A DNA stretch of 56,355 nt from Nocardioides sp. (GTDB lineage Bacteria; Actinomycetota; Actinomycetes; Propionibacteriales; Nocardioidaceae), in the NCBI RefSeq assembly GCF_004803405.1, contig NZ_SSXI01000284.1, positions 1 through 56,355 on the forward strand, in the 5' to 3' direction. The notes beneath the pieces are model-generated. The model was not told the origin of the DNA, searched no databases, and was given only the letters and a program-made list of their open reading frames with translations. The position numbers and the translations under genes were made by a program. Shown piece after piece: positions 16,496 through 25,768 of the stretch (position 1 is the stretch's first letter; each line of letters starts with the position of its first letter).

Positions 16496-17265
16496 TTGCT
16501 GCCCCCACTCTTGTCGGTTGCCTTGCTGGTCCCGGCGAACTCGTCACGGAGCTCATCGCTGACGCCGGCGAGGTTGAGCTCGAAGGTGAAGCCCTGCTCG
16601 AACCGGTAGGACTTGTTGACATCGATCGGGTCGATCCCGTTGAGCGCCTCCTTCGCGGCGCGGATCACCCGGGTGTCCTTGGCGGCGATCTCGCCGGCGA
16701 CGTTGAGCGCGGCCGCGTCGAGCCGGTCGCGGGGGACCACCTCGAGCACCGAGCCGAACTGCACCAGGTCGGCAGCCTTGATCGTCCGCGCGGTGAAGTA
16801 CAGCATCCGCATCATGTGCTGGGGGACCAGGCGTGCCATGTGGGTCGCTGCGCCGAGGGCGCCCTGGTTGACCTCGGGGACGCCGAAGTACGCGTCGTCG
16901 CTCGCCACGATGCAGTCGGCGTTGCCGACCAGGCCCACCCCGCCGCCGACGCAGAAGCCGTTGACGGCCGCCACCACCGGGACCGCGCACTCGTAGACCG
17001 CCTTGAACGCGGCGAAGCAGCCTCGATTGGCGCCGATCAGCGCCTCGAAGCCGCTCGTGCGCTGCATCTCCTTGATGTCGACGCCCGCGTTGAAGCCCTT
17101 GCCCTCTGCGCGCAGGACCACCACGTGGGTCGCCATGTCCCTGCTGGCCTCGTCGAGCGCCGCGGCCACGTCGAACCAACCCTGGACGGTGAGCGCGTTG
17201 ACCGGGGGAGCGTTCATCGTCACGACGCGGATGCCGTCGCTGCGCAGCTCGCTGGTGACTGTCAT
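16492..17265 (-). CDS. echA20: crotonase-fold ring-D hydrolase EchA20
   Basis: 257 aa. Enoyl-CoA hydratase fold with oxyanion-hole segments FNAGVDIKEM near residue 60 and NGFCVGGGVGLVGNADCIVA near residue 103, then YFGVPEVNQGALG. EchA20 hydrolyses ring D of the CoA-bound C/D-ring intermediate. First gene of the minus-strand ipd operon. ATG 17265 is preceded by AAGGAG at good distance. Its leader contains a REP-like element (17274-17339), beyond which lies operator copy 3. Confidence 0.92.
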   Translation of the reverse strand: MTVTSELRSDGIRVVTMNAPPVNALTVQGWFDVAAALDEASRDMATHVVVLRAEGKGFNAGVDIKEMQRTSGFEALIGANRGCFAAFKAVYECAVPVVAAVNGFCVGGGVGLVGNADCIVASDDAYFGVPEVNQGALGAATHMARLVPQHMMRMLYFTARTIKAADLVQFGSVLEVVPRDRLDAAALNVAGEIAAKDTRVIRAAKEALNGIDPIDVNKSYRFEQGFTFELNLAGVSDELRDEFAGTSKATDKSGGSK

Positions 17266-17273
17266 CGCACTCC

Positions 17274-17339
17274 TTCGGTGGTTGAGGAGCCGCCGGGGTG
17301 TCGCGGCGGCGTCTGCCTTCGGTGGCGGCGTCTCGAAGC
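17274..17339. repeat. REP-like dispersed element in the echA20 leader
   Basis: The stretch begins with TTCGGTGGTTGAGGAGCC and ends with GCGTCTCGAAGCC. Sequences with a GGTTGAGGAG start and a GTCTCGAA end are, from memory, scattered through Nocardioides and related genomes. The inner part is GC-rich and partly self-complementary. It separates operator copy 3 from the echA20 ribosome-binding site. Confidence 0.55.
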
Positions 17340-17341
17340 CT

Positions 17342-17359
17342 ACCAAGCATTTGCTTGGT
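17342..17359. promoter_or_regulatory. 18-bp palindromic operator, copy 3 (candidate KstR2 site)
   Basis: Third identical ACCAAGCATTTGCTTGGT, again with extended flanks CT/AG. It lies between divergent echA20 (start 17265) and the SDR at 17372, ending 12 bases before the latter start. The spacing to the plus-strand gene is nearly the same as at copy 2 (11 bases). Confidence 0.82.
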
Positions 17360-17371
17360 AGGGTGTGGGCC

Positions 17372-18169
17372 ATGGTGCTGGCACTCGATCTGTCCGGGCG
17401 GGTCGCCCTCGTCACGGGTGGCGCTCGGGGCATCGGGCGCGGGATCGCGGAGGTGCTGCTCGAGGCGGGCGCGACCGTGGTCACCTGTGGACGCAGTGAG
17501 GCAGAGCCACCTGCAGGCGCCACGCACCGCACCTGCGACGTGCGGGAGCCCGCGTCGGTGGAGGCGCTGGTCGCGGACATCGTCGCCGCGCACGGCGCGC
17601 TCGATGTCGTCGTCAACAACGCCGGCGGAGCGCCGTACGCCATGGCGGCGGAGGCCTCGCCGCGCTTTCACGACAAGATCGTCGGCCTCAACCTGATGTC
17701 CACTCTGCTGGTCAGCCAGGCGGCGAACCGGCAGATGCAGCAGCAGTCGAGCGGCGGCTCGATCGTCAACATCTCCTCGGTCTCGGCAACGCGGCCCTCG
17801 CCGGGCACGGCGGCCTACGGCGCCGCGAAGGCCGGCCTCGACGCGCTGACCACCTCGCTGGCGCAGGAGTGGGGACCGCGGGTCCGCGTCAACGCCATCG
17901 ACGTCGGCCTGGTGCGGACGAGCGACACGGCGGATCACTACGGCGGCGACGCGACCGTCGCCGAGATCGAGCGCACCATCCCGCTCGGCCGGATGGCCGA
18001 CGTCGCGGAGATCGGCCGGCTCGCTGCCTTCCTGGCGAGCGACCTGTCGTCGTACGTCTCGGGTGCTCGGGTCGCCTGCCACGGCGGCGGCGAGCAGCCG
18101 GTCTTCCTGTACATCGCCCAGAACGCCCAGATCATCCAGAACGCACATCAGCAAGGAGAGCCCGAGTGA
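17372..18169 (+). CDS. SDR of the C/D-ring cluster (Rv3549c-like)
   Basis: 265 aa. Classical SDR: TGGARGIGRG near residue 15, NNAGG, catalytic region INISSVSATRPSPGTAAYGAAKAG. The C-terminus extends past the usual end with GGGEQPVFLYIAQNAQIIQN. Its place divergent from echA20 and before a second SDR matches Rv3549c and Rv3548c of the KstR2 regulon. The substrate is presumably a hydroxyacyl-CoA of the opened ring system; the exact step is not settled. It overlaps the next SDR by 4 bases (GTGA). Confidence 0.85.
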   Translation: MVLALDLSGRVALVTGGARGIGRGIAEVLLEAGATVVTCGRSEAEPPAGATHRTCDVREPASVEALVADIVAAHGALDVVVNNAGGAPYAMAAEASPRFHDKIVGLNLMSTLLVSQAANRQMQQQSSGGSIVNISSVSATRPSPGTAAYGAAKAGLDALTTSLAQEWGPRVRVNAIDVGLVRTSDTADHYGGDATVAEIERTIPLGRMADVAEIGRLAAFLASDLSSYVSGARVACHGGGEQPVFLYIAQNAQIIQNAHQQGEPE

Positions 18170-19053
18170 GCAAGCTGCTGGAGGGCCGTGTCGCGATCGT
18201 GACCGGCGCCGGACGAGGCATCGGACGCGCCCACGCGCTGGAGCTCGCGCGGCAGGGGGCGAAGGTCGTGGTCAACGACTACGGCGTCTCGCTGGCCGGG
18301 GAGGGCACGGGGGAGACGCCGGCCGAGGAGGTCGTCGCCGAGATCCGGGCGATGGGCGGCGAGGCGGTGACCAACGATGCCGACGTCGCGGACTTCGCCG
18401 CTGCGGAGGCGATGGTGCGGCAGGCCATCGACACGTTCGGCGGGCTCGACATCCTCGTGAACAACGCCGGCTTCGTGCGTGACCGGATGCTCGTCAACAC
18501 CTCCGAGGAGGAGTGGGACTCGGTCATCCGCGTGCACCTGAAGGGCCACTTCGCGCCGCTGCGGCACGCCGGGGCGTACTGGCGCACGGAGGCCAAGGAG
18601 GGCAGGCAGCGCGCGGCCCGGGTCATCAACACGTCATCGGGTGCGGGCCTCCAGGGCTCGATCGGGCAGGGCACCTACTCGGCTGCCAAGGCGGGTATCG
18701 CCGGGCTGACGCTCGTCGCCGCGGCTGAGCTGGGCCGGTACGGCGTGACGGTCAACGCGATCGCCCCCGTTGCGAAGACGCGGATGACCGAAGGTGCCTT
18801 CGACACCTCGGCGATGGCCTTGCCCGAGGACAACTCACCGGTGGTCGCCTGGCTGGCCTCCGAGGACGCGGGCGACGTCACGGGCCGGGTGATCGAGATC
18901 GACGGCAGCACGATCACCGTCGAGAACGGCTGGGCCCACGGCCCGTCCCAGGACAACGGCACGCGGTGGGCGGCCGTCGAGGTGGGTCCCGCCCTGCGGA
19001 AGCTGCTGGCTCAGGCGCCGAGGCCGGAGCCCGTCTATGGCGTGGGCGTCTGA
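18166..19053 (+). CDS. SDR of the C/D-ring cluster (Rv3548c-like, MFE-type)
   Basis: 295 aa from GTG 18166 with AAGGAG upstream. TGAGRGIGRAHALELARQGAKVVVNDYG is the style of the multifunctional-enzyme type 3-hydroxyacyl-CoA dehydrogenases (human HSD17B4 family). Catalytic INTSSGAGLQGSIGQGTYSAAKAG follows, with a long tail ending EPVYGVGV. It probably oxidises a 3-hydroxyacyl-CoA in C/D-ring or side-chain beta-oxidation. Last gene of the KstR2-type cluster. Confidence 0.85.
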   Translation: MSKLLEGRVAIVTGAGRGIGRAHALELARQGAKVVVNDYGVSLAGEGTGETPAEEVVAEIRAMGGEAVTNDADVADFAAAEAMVRQAIDTFGGLDILVNNAGFVRDRMLVNTSEEEWDSVIRVHLKGHFAPLRHAGAYWRTEAKEGRQRAARVINTSSGAGLQGSIGQGTYSAAKAGIAGLTLVAAAELGRYGVTVNAIAPVAKTRMTEGAFDTSAMALPEDNSPVVAWLASEDAGDVTGRVIEIDGSTITVENGWAHGPSQDNGTRWAAVEVGPALRKLLAQAPRPEPVYGVGV

Positions 19054-19062
19054 GACACGTTA

Positions 19063-19075
19063 CGAAAGGCTTTCG
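19063..19075. promoter_or_regulatory. palindrome CGAAA-N3-TTTCG, copy 1
   Basis: CGAAAGGCTTTCG, extendable by A/T on each side, 66 bases before the first P450. A matching palindrome occurs at 21661 before the second P450. A degenerate KstR-like box (TGAGACACGTTACG, 19051-19064) abuts it. Confidence 0.5.
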
Positions 19076-19095
19076 TTTTATTCGGAATGTGTGTA

Positions 19096-19119
19096 GCGTC
19101 ACGGTGAAGTCCGTGACGC
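19096..19119 (+). promoter_or_regulatory. 9-bp inverted repeat in the first P450 leader
   Basis: GCGTCACGG and CCGTGACGC flank TGAAGT, 21 bases before ATG 19141. It could be an RNA hairpin in the leader or a protein site. The ribosome-binding AGAGG lies outside the stem. Confidence 0.45.
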
Positions 19120-19140
19120 CGCACCCGAGAGGTCCTTCGC

Positions 19141-20382
19141 ATGACTGTTGTCGACGCCGACGTCGAGCTGGCCGGTTTCGATCCCACCGATCCGGACCTC
19201 CTGCGGGAGCGGATGCCGCACGAGGAGCTCCTCGCGCTGCGCAGGACCGCGCCGGTGACCTGGATCGAGCAGCCGGATCCGAGCGCGCGAGCGGGCTTCC
19301 TCGACACCGGCTTCTGGGCGCTGAGCAAGCACGCCGAGGTCGCTGCGGTCTCCAAGAACCAGGCGGACTTCTCGACCTACGAGAACGGCGTGATCATCCG
19401 CTTCGCGCCCGACATGACCCGTGAGGAGCTGGAGCAGACCCGGTTCCTGCTGATCAACCACGACTCGCCCGAGCACACCAAGCTGCGGCAGATCATCTCG
19501 CGGGCCTTCACGCCGCGCGGGGTGGCCTCGCTGCACGACGAGCTCAAGGCTCGTGCGGAGAGGATCGTGGACGACGCGCTCGCCAAGGAGAGCGGCGACT
19601 TCGTCACCGACATCGCCGCGGAGCTCCCGCTGCAGGCGATCGCCGACCTGCTCGGCGTGCCGCAGGAGGACCGGGGCAAGCTCTTCGACTGGTCCAACCA
19701 GATGCTGTCGTACGACGACCCCGAGCTCGGCGGCGACCAGATGACCGCCTTCATGGAGATCCTCGCGTACTCGATGGCGCTCGCCGACGAGCGTCGACGG
19801 AACCCGCAGGACGACATCATCACGAAGCTGGTGACGGCGGACGTCGACGGGAACGGTCTGACCGACGACGAGTTCGGGTTCTTCATGATCCTGCTCGCGG
19901 TCGCCGGCAACGAGACCACGCGCAACGCGATCACGCACGGGATGAAGGCGTTCATCGACAATCCGGACCAGTGGGAGCTCTTCAAGGCGGAGCGCCCCGA
20001 CACCGCGGTCGACGAGATCATCCGCTGGGCCACCCCGGTGACCGTCTTCCAGCGCACCGCGATCAACGACGTCGAGGTCGGCGGCCAGCTGGTGAAGGCC
20101 GGCCAGCGGGTGGGCCTGCTCTACGCCAGCGCCAACTTCGACGAGGACGTGTTCGAGGACCCGTTCACCTTCGACATCATGCGCGAGGAGAACCCGCACC
20201 AGGCGTTCGGCGGGCACGGTGCGCACTACTGCATCGGTGCCAACCTCGCCCGGCTCGAGGTGAAGCTGATCTTCAACGCCCTCGCGGACCGGGACGCGAA
20301 GATCAGCCTCCTCGGCGAGCCGGTGAAGCTGCGCAGCGCGTGGATCAACGGCGTGAAGGAGATGCCGGTCTCCTACCGCTGA
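19141..20382 (+). CDS. cytochrome P450, CYP125-like (paralog 1)
   Basis: 413 aa. I-helix AVAGNETTRNAI near residue 260, K-helix EIIRWATPV, and heme loop FGGHGAHYCIGANLAR with ligand Cys364. By eye, similarity to M. tuberculosis CYP125A1 (steroid C26/27 hydroxylase and oxidase) runs throughout: FDPTDPD, ENGVIIRF, SRAFTPRGV, ELPLQAIADLLGVPQEDRGKLF, GVKEMPV. CYP125 starts side-chain degradation at the terminal methyl. The position next to fadA5 equals Rv3545c-Rv3546. It is separated from fadA5 by a strong terminator. Two near relatives follow at 21745 and 23009. Confidence 0.88.
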   Translation: MTVVDADVELAGFDPTDPDLLRERMPHEELLALRRTAPVTWIEQPDPSARAGFLDTGFWALSKHAEVAAVSKNQADFSTYENGVIIRFAPDMTREELEQTRFLLINHDSPEHTKLRQIISRAFTPRGVASLHDELKARAERIVDDALAKESGDFVTDIAAELPLQAIADLLGVPQEDRGKLFDWSNQMLSYDDPELGGDQMTAFMEILAYSMALADERRRNPQDDIITKLVTADVDGNGLTDDEFGFFMILLAVAGNETTRNAITHGMKAFIDNPDQWELFKAERPDTAVDEIIRWATPVTVFQRTAINDVEVGGQLVKAGQRVGLLYASANFDEDVFEDPFTFDIMREENPHQAFGGHGAHYCIGANLARLEVKLIFNALADRDAKISLLGEPVKLRSAWINGVKEMPVSYR

Positions 20383-20390
20383 GGCATGGT

Positions 20391-20434
20391 CAACGCAATG
20401 GTCGCGATCCCTCGGATCGCGACCATTCGCGTTG
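20391..20434. terminator. very strong bidirectional terminator between P450 paralog 1 and fadA5
   Basis: A perfect 14-bp stem (AATGGTCGCGATCC at 20397-20410 with its complement at 20414-20427), a CTC loop, and after one bulged C a further 6 bp (CAACGC/GCGTTG). It sits between convergent stops at 20382 and 20452. This is one of the most stable hairpins in the window. Confidence 0.88.
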
Positions 20435-20451
20435 GGGCTGCGGTAGGAGCG

Positions 20452-21624
<1,173 letters not shown>

Positions 21625-21636
21625 CTACCACCGAAC

Positions 21637-21650
21637 TAGAACACGTTCCT
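21637..21650. promoter_or_regulatory. KstR-type box in front of fadA5
   Basis: TAGAACACGTTCCT fits the KstR motif TnnAACnnGTTnnA except for the last base. It lies 22 bases upstream of the fadA5 ATG. KstR represses sterol-uptake and side-chain genes in mycobacteria; kstR itself is not in this window. Confidence 0.72.
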
Positions 21651-21660
21651 GTTCTGGCCA

Positions 21661-21673
21661 CGAAACCCTTTCG
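21661..21673. promoter_or_regulatory. palindrome CGAAA-N3-TTTCG, copy 2
   Basis: CGAAACCCTTTCG lies between the two KstR boxes of the fadA5/P450 promoter. Its outer ten bases equal those of the palindrome at 19063, with a different 3-base centre. Confidence 0.5.
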
Positions 21674-21704
21674 CCAGAGGGCGATGCTTTGTAGTGTGGC
21701 CAAC

Positions 21705-21718
21705 TAGAACGTGTTGCA
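21705..21718. promoter_or_regulatory. KstR-type box in front of P450 paralog 2
   Basis: TAGAACGTGTTGCA matches all eight fixed positions of TnnAACnnGTTnnA. It lies 26 bases before the GTG at 21745, in or near the core promoter. Confidence 0.75.
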
Positions 21719-21744
21719 GTGCCGCCCACCGAAAGGTTCGATGC

Positions 21745-22980
21745 GTGACCGACCGCCTCATCCCGCAGGGCTGGGACCCGACGGACCCCGACATCAACGC
21801 GATTGCGCTGCCGCACGATGAGTTCCGTGCGCTCCGCGCGACCGAGCCGATCCACTGGGTCGAGCAGGTGCCGGAGGCGCGCGCCGGCTTCTTCGGCTCG
21901 GGCTACTGGGCGTGCACGCGGCACCAGGAGGTCCGCGACGTCTCGAAGGACAACGAGAACTGGTCGACGGCCGAGAACGGCGTGATCATCCGATTCGCGC
22001 CGGACATGACGCGCGACCAGGTCGAGGTCCAGCGCGCGATGCTGATCCACCACGACCCACCCGACCACACCAAGATGCGGGGCATCGTCTCCCGTGGTTT
22101 CACCCCGCGCGCGATCGCAGGACTCAAGGAGGACCTCCAGGAGCGCTCCCACCGGATCGTCGAGGAGGCGGTGGCCAAGGGCTCGGGCGACTTCGTCGAG
22201 GACCTGGCCGCGGAGCTTCCGCTCCAGGCGATCGCGGACTTCCTCGGCGTGCCCCAGGAGGACCGCAAGAAGCTCTTCGAATGGTCCAACCAGATGATGG
22301 CCTACGACGACCCGGACTTCGAGATCGACCCGGCGATCGCGTCCATGGAGATCCTCGCGTACTTCGACGCGCTGGCCAACGACCGGCGCGCGAACCCTCA
22401 GGACGACATCGTCACCAAGCTGATCCACGCCGGCGAGGACGACGCCCACGGAGCCCTCACCAACGATGAGTTCGGCTTCTTCGTGATCCTGCTGACCGTG
22501 GCCGGCAACGAGACGACCCGCAACGCGATCAGCCACGGGATGCACGCGTTCTTCCAGCACCCCGACCAGTGGGAGCTGTGGAAGGCGGAGCGGCCGGACA
22601 CGATGATCGACGAGGTGATCCGTTGGGCGACCCCGATCACGGTCTTCCAGCGCACCGCCAGGCAGGACACCCAGCTCGCCGGCCAGCCGATCGCGAAGGG
22701 TGACCGGGTCGGTCTCTTCTACGCCTCGGCGAACTTCGACGAGGCGGTCTTCGAGGACCCGTTCAGGTTCGACGTCCTCCGCGACCCGAACCCGCACGTG
22801 GCCTTCGGCGGACACGGCGCCCACTACTGCATCGGCGCGAACCTCGCGCGGATGGAGATCAAGCTGATCTTCGACGCACTGGCCGACATCGCGCCGGACA
22901 TCAGCCAAGCCGGCGAGCCGCGTCGACTGCGGTCGGGCTGGCTGAACGCCATCAAGGAGCTGCAGGTCAGCTACAAGTAG
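21745..22980 (+). CDS. cytochrome P450, CYP125-like (paralog 2)
   Basis: 411 aa from GTG 21745 with GAAAGG upstream. I-helix TVAGNETTRNAI, EVIRWATPITVFQRT, heme loop FGGHGAHYCIGANLAR with Cys362. Closely related to paralogs 1 and 3. Differences include a shorter B-region (VPEARAGFFGSGYWA) and an insertion EDDAHGALTNDEFG before the I-helix, so substrate selectivity may differ. Probably first gene of a two-P450 operon under KstR control, divergent from fadA5. Confidence 0.87.
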   Translation: MTDRLIPQGWDPTDPDINAIALPHDEFRALRATEPIHWVEQVPEARAGFFGSGYWACTRHQEVRDVSKDNENWSTAENGVIIRFAPDMTRDQVEVQRAMLIHHDPPDHTKMRGIVSRGFTPRAIAGLKEDLQERSHRIVEEAVAKGSGDFVEDLAAELPLQAIADFLGVPQEDRKKLFEWSNQMMAYDDPDFEIDPAIASMEILAYFDALANDRRANPQDDIVTKLIHAGEDDAHGALTNDEFGFFVILLTVAGNETTRNAISHGMHAFFQHPDQWELWKAERPDTMIDEVIRWATPITVFQRTARQDTQLAGQPIAKGDRVGLFYASANFDEAVFEDPFRFDVLRDPNPHVAFGGHGAHYCIGANLARMEIKLIFDALADIAPDISQAGEPRRLRSGWLNAIKELQVSYK

Positions 22981-23008
22981 CCGGCCTGTCCCCGACAAGG
23001 AGACCGCG

Positions 23009-24247
23009 TTGACCGTCGCACTGCCCCCTGGCTTCGACTTCACCGACCCCGACGTCAACTGGTCGGCACTGCCGCACGAGCAGTTCCGTGCGCTCAGGCA
23101 GAGCGCGCCGGTGACCTGGATCGAGCAGCAGCCCGGCTCGTACGACGGCTTCGCACCGGAGTCGGGCAGCGGCTACTGGGCGCTCACCAAGCATGCCGAG
23201 GTCGCCGCCGTCTCCAAGAACAGCAAGGACTTCTCCTCGGCCGAGAACGGCGCCATCATCCGGTTCGCCGCGGGCATGACCCGTGACGATATCGAGCTCC
23301 AGCGGGTGATGATCCTCAACCAGGACCCGCCGGACCACACGGCGATGCGGCACATCGTCTCCCGCGGCTTCACGCCCCGGGCGATCCAGCAGCTCGAGGA
23401 CATCATGCGCGAGCGCGCCGTACGCATCGTCAAGGAGGCCGTTGAGCGCGGCACCGGCAACTTCGTCGAGGAGGTGGCCGCCGAGCTGCCCCTGCAGGCG
23501 ATCGCCGACCTGCTCGGCGTCCCGCAGGAGGACCGGAAGAAGCTGTTCCACTGGTCGAACTCGATGCTGGCGCACGAGGATCCCGACTACGCAGGCGTGG
23601 ACGGCCAAGAGGCCGCCGCGGAGGTGCTGATGTACGCGATGGGCATGGCCGCCGACCGGCAGGCGAACCCGCGAGACGACATCATCACCAAGCTGATCAA
23701 CGCCGACAAGGACGGCCGCGGCCTGACCGACGACGAGTTCGGCTACTTCGTGATCATGCTCGCCGTCGCCGGCAACGAGACGACGCGGAACGCGATCAGC
23801 CACGGCATGAACGCCCTCTTGGACAATCCCGAGCAGTGGCGGCTGTGGCTCGACGAGCGACCGGAGACCATGGTGGACGAGGTCGTGCGATGGGCGACCC
23901 CCGTGACGGTGTTCCAGCGGACGGCGCTGAACGACGTGGAGGTCGGGGGAGTGCCCGTGCGGCGGGGCCAGCGGGTCGGCATGTTCTACGCCTCCGCGAA
24001 CTTCGACGAGGATGTGTTCGAGGACCCGTTCCGCCTCGACATCACCCGCGACCCCAACCCGCACGTCGCCTTCGGCGGGCATGGGGCGCACTACTGCCTC
24101 GGCGCCAACCTGGCGCGCCAGGAGATCTGGATGATCTTCAACGCGCTGGCCGACCACGCCCCCGGGATCACCAAGCTGGACCAGCCGAAGCGGCTGCGGC
24201 ACGGGTGGATCAACGGGATCAAGGACCTCCAGGTCCGCTACGGGTGA
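23009..24247 (+). CDS. cytochrome P450, CYP125-like (paralog 3)
   Basis: 412 aa. The start is TTG 23009 with AAGGAG 9 bases upstream; the protein then begins MTVALPPGFDFTDPDVNW, which resembles the CYP125A1 N-terminus (LPPGFDFTDP) more than the other two paralogs do. I-helix LAVAGNETTRNAI, K-helix EVVRWATPVTVFQRT, heme Cys363 in FGGHGAHYCLGANLAR. It is 28 bases downstream of paralog 2 and surely co-transcribed. Best candidate for the true CYP125A orthologue, a sterol C26/27 monooxygenase. Confidence 0.88.
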   Translation: MTVALPPGFDFTDPDVNWSALPHEQFRALRQSAPVTWIEQQPGSYDGFAPESGSGYWALTKHAEVAAVSKNSKDFSSAENGAIIRFAAGMTRDDIELQRVMILNQDPPDHTAMRHIVSRGFTPRAIQQLEDIMRERAVRIVKEAVERGTGNFVEEVAAELPLQAIADLLGVPQEDRKKLFHWSNSMLAHEDPDYAGVDGQEAAAEVLMYAMGMAADRQANPRDDIITKLINADKDGRGLTDDEFGYFVIMLAVAGNETTRNAISHGMNALLDNPEQWRLWLDERPETMVDEVVRWATPVTVFQRTALNDVEVGGVPVRRGQRVGMFYASANFDEDVFEDPFRLDITRDPNPHVAFGGHGAHYCLGANLARQEIWMIFNALADHAPGITKLDQPKRLRHGWINGIKDLQVRYG

Positions 24248-24309
24248 GGCTTCGCCATTTCGGGCGGGGTGCTCTGTGCGGGCCTGCTCGCATATGAAAG
24301 GGTCCCGGC

Positions 24310-24909
24310 ATGACCCCCCTCATTTCCCATCGTCGTCTGCGCCGTACGGCACGACACGCCGTCGCGACCGTCGCCGCCATCACCACGCTGATCCTCGCTC
24401 CAGGTGTCGCCCATGCCGACTCCTGGACGCACACCGACCCCGCCCGCGACGTGGTGGCCTTCGACGACGAGGGCGCCGAGACACCGGCGCCGGAGGTCGA
24501 GAGGGGCGATATCCGGCGGGTCCGGATCACCCACTCCAGCACCCGCGTGCGGATCCGGTACACGATGCGGGAGACGTTCGGCGCCAACCACGGTCTGGTG
24601 CACGCCATCCGCACGCCGCGGAACCAGTTCTGGCTGGTGCGCTTCCGGGCCGACGGTCTCCGCCACAACGGCCTGTTCCTCGATCAGGGGGAGAAGGAGA
24701 TCCGCTGTCGGGGCATCGACTGGTCGATCGATCGGGCGCGGGCGACGGTGATCGTCTCGGTCCCGCGCTCCTGCCTCGGGCGCCCGCGCTGGGTGCGGGC
24801 GGGCGTCGGTGTCCAGTCCGTGGGGGCGGACGCCGCGCACGTCGATGACGGCCTTCGCGTCGGCACCGGGTCGGCGCTCCGCTTGTCCCCCCGCCTCTAC
24901 CGCGCCTGA
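24310..24909 (+). CDS. secreted protein of unknown function
   Basis: 199 aa. Signal peptide: basic start RRLRRTARHA, hydrophobic core VATVAAITTLILAPG, cleavage after AHA near residue 36. The mature part begins DSWTHTDPARDVV and is rich in beta strands with charged, arginine-rich stretches. One cysteine pair (IRCRGI and RSCLG) may form a disulfide. I recognise the general type from actinobacterial genomes, but no function is known to me. Followed by a strong terminator. Confidence 0.7.
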   Translation: MTPLISHRRLRRTARHAVATVAAITTLILAPGVAHADSWTHTDPARDVVAFDDEGAETPAPEVERGDIRRVRITHSSTRVRIRYTMRETFGANHGLVHAIRTPRNQFWLVRFRADGLRHNGLFLDQGEKEIRCRGIDWSIDRARATVIVSVPRSCLGRPRWVRAGVGVQSVGADAAHVDDGLRVGTGSALRLSPRLYRA

Positions 24910-24920
24910 CCGCCCGCCGG

Positions 24921-24951
24921 TGCGCGGCTGACCTCGCCGGTCGGCCGCGCA
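24921..24951 (+). terminator. terminator after the secreted-protein gene
   Basis: A 13-bp stem, TGCGCGGCTGACC with GGTCGGCCGCGCA, one T-G pair, 5-base loop TCGCC. It starts 11 bases after the stop at 24909. Confidence 0.8.
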
Positions 24952-25054
24952 TCGGCGCGAGCGCTCCCGCACGCGGGTCTAGCAGGCTGGTACTAGGATC
25001 GAGGCTGTGCCGGCGTGCGCCGAGCTGAGGCGTCCGAGGAGGCAGGGCGGAACA

Positions 25055-25768
25055 GTGGGTCAGATGGGGGAGCTGCTCAATCGGCTCACCGGTGCACTGT
25101 CGGTGCGGGACCGGGAAGAGCCGCTGAGCGGCCGCCTGTGCGACTCCTATCGCGAGCTCGCCGGCGCCGACGGTGCCGCGATCACCGTCCACTACGAGAC
25201 GGCCAACCGGGTGACCCTGTGCACGACCAACCAGGTCGCCCACCGACTCGAGGACCTGCAGGACGTGCTCGGCGAGGGACCGGGCCACACCGCCTCGGCG
25301 TCGGGGCAGATCGAGAGCTGCGTCGTGCCGGCCCCGGCATCGCCGCGCTGGCCGATCTTCGTCGACGCGGCGCAGGACGTCGTCGACAGCGCGCAGATCC
25401 TCGCCGTCCCGATGCATCCCGACCGCCACGCCTTCGGGGTGATCACGCTCTACCAGAGCCCGAGAACCGACCATCCGCTCGCGTTGGAGCGCAAGGAGCT
25501 CCAGTTCCTCGCCAACGTCGTCGGTGCCGCGCTGATCACCGACACCGACGCCTCCGACGAGGTGACCTCCGGCCCCTGGGCCTCCCGCGCGCAGATCCAT
25601 CAGGCGACCGGCATGGTGGTGGCCCAGCTGCACATCAGCCCCGAGGACGCGTTGGCCCTCCTCAGGGCCCACGCCTACGGACAGCAGACCACGCTCTCCA
25701 ACGTCGCAACGGCGGTTGTCGGGCGCCGCATCAAGTTTCCGTCCACTGATTGGTGGTACAGCTCATGA
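25055..25768 (+). CDS. GAF-ANTAR regulator 1
   Basis: 237 aa from GTG 25055. GAF-type sensor domain at about 25-160 (GAAITVHYETANRVTLCTTN, FVDAAQDVVDSAQILAVPM, FGVITLYQ). C-terminal ANTAR RNA-binding domain from about 175 (ASRAQIHQATGMVVAQLHIS followed by PEDALALLRAHAY). ANTAR proteins bind paired hexaloop hairpins in leader RNA and cause antitermination. First of three such genes in a row; its stop overlaps the next start by 4 bases. GTG 25007 is an alternative start. Confidence 0.82.
   Translation: MGQMGELLNRLTGALSVRDREEPLSGRLCDSYRELAGADGAAITVHYETANRVTLCTTNQVAHRLEDLQDVLGEGPGHTASASGQIESCVVPAPASPRWPIFVDAAQDVVDSAQILAVPMHPDRHAFGVITLYQSPRTDHPLALERKELQFLANVVGAALITDTDASDEVTSGPWASRAQIHQATGMVVAQLHISPEDALALLRAHAYGQQTTLSNVATAVVGRRIKFPSTDWWYSS

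Noticed and set aside
19051..19064. Fifth KstR box before P450 paralog 1 (TGAGACACGTTACG)
   Set aside because: Two of the eight fixed positions mismatch and it begins within the stop codon of the upstream SDR, so it is noted but not called.
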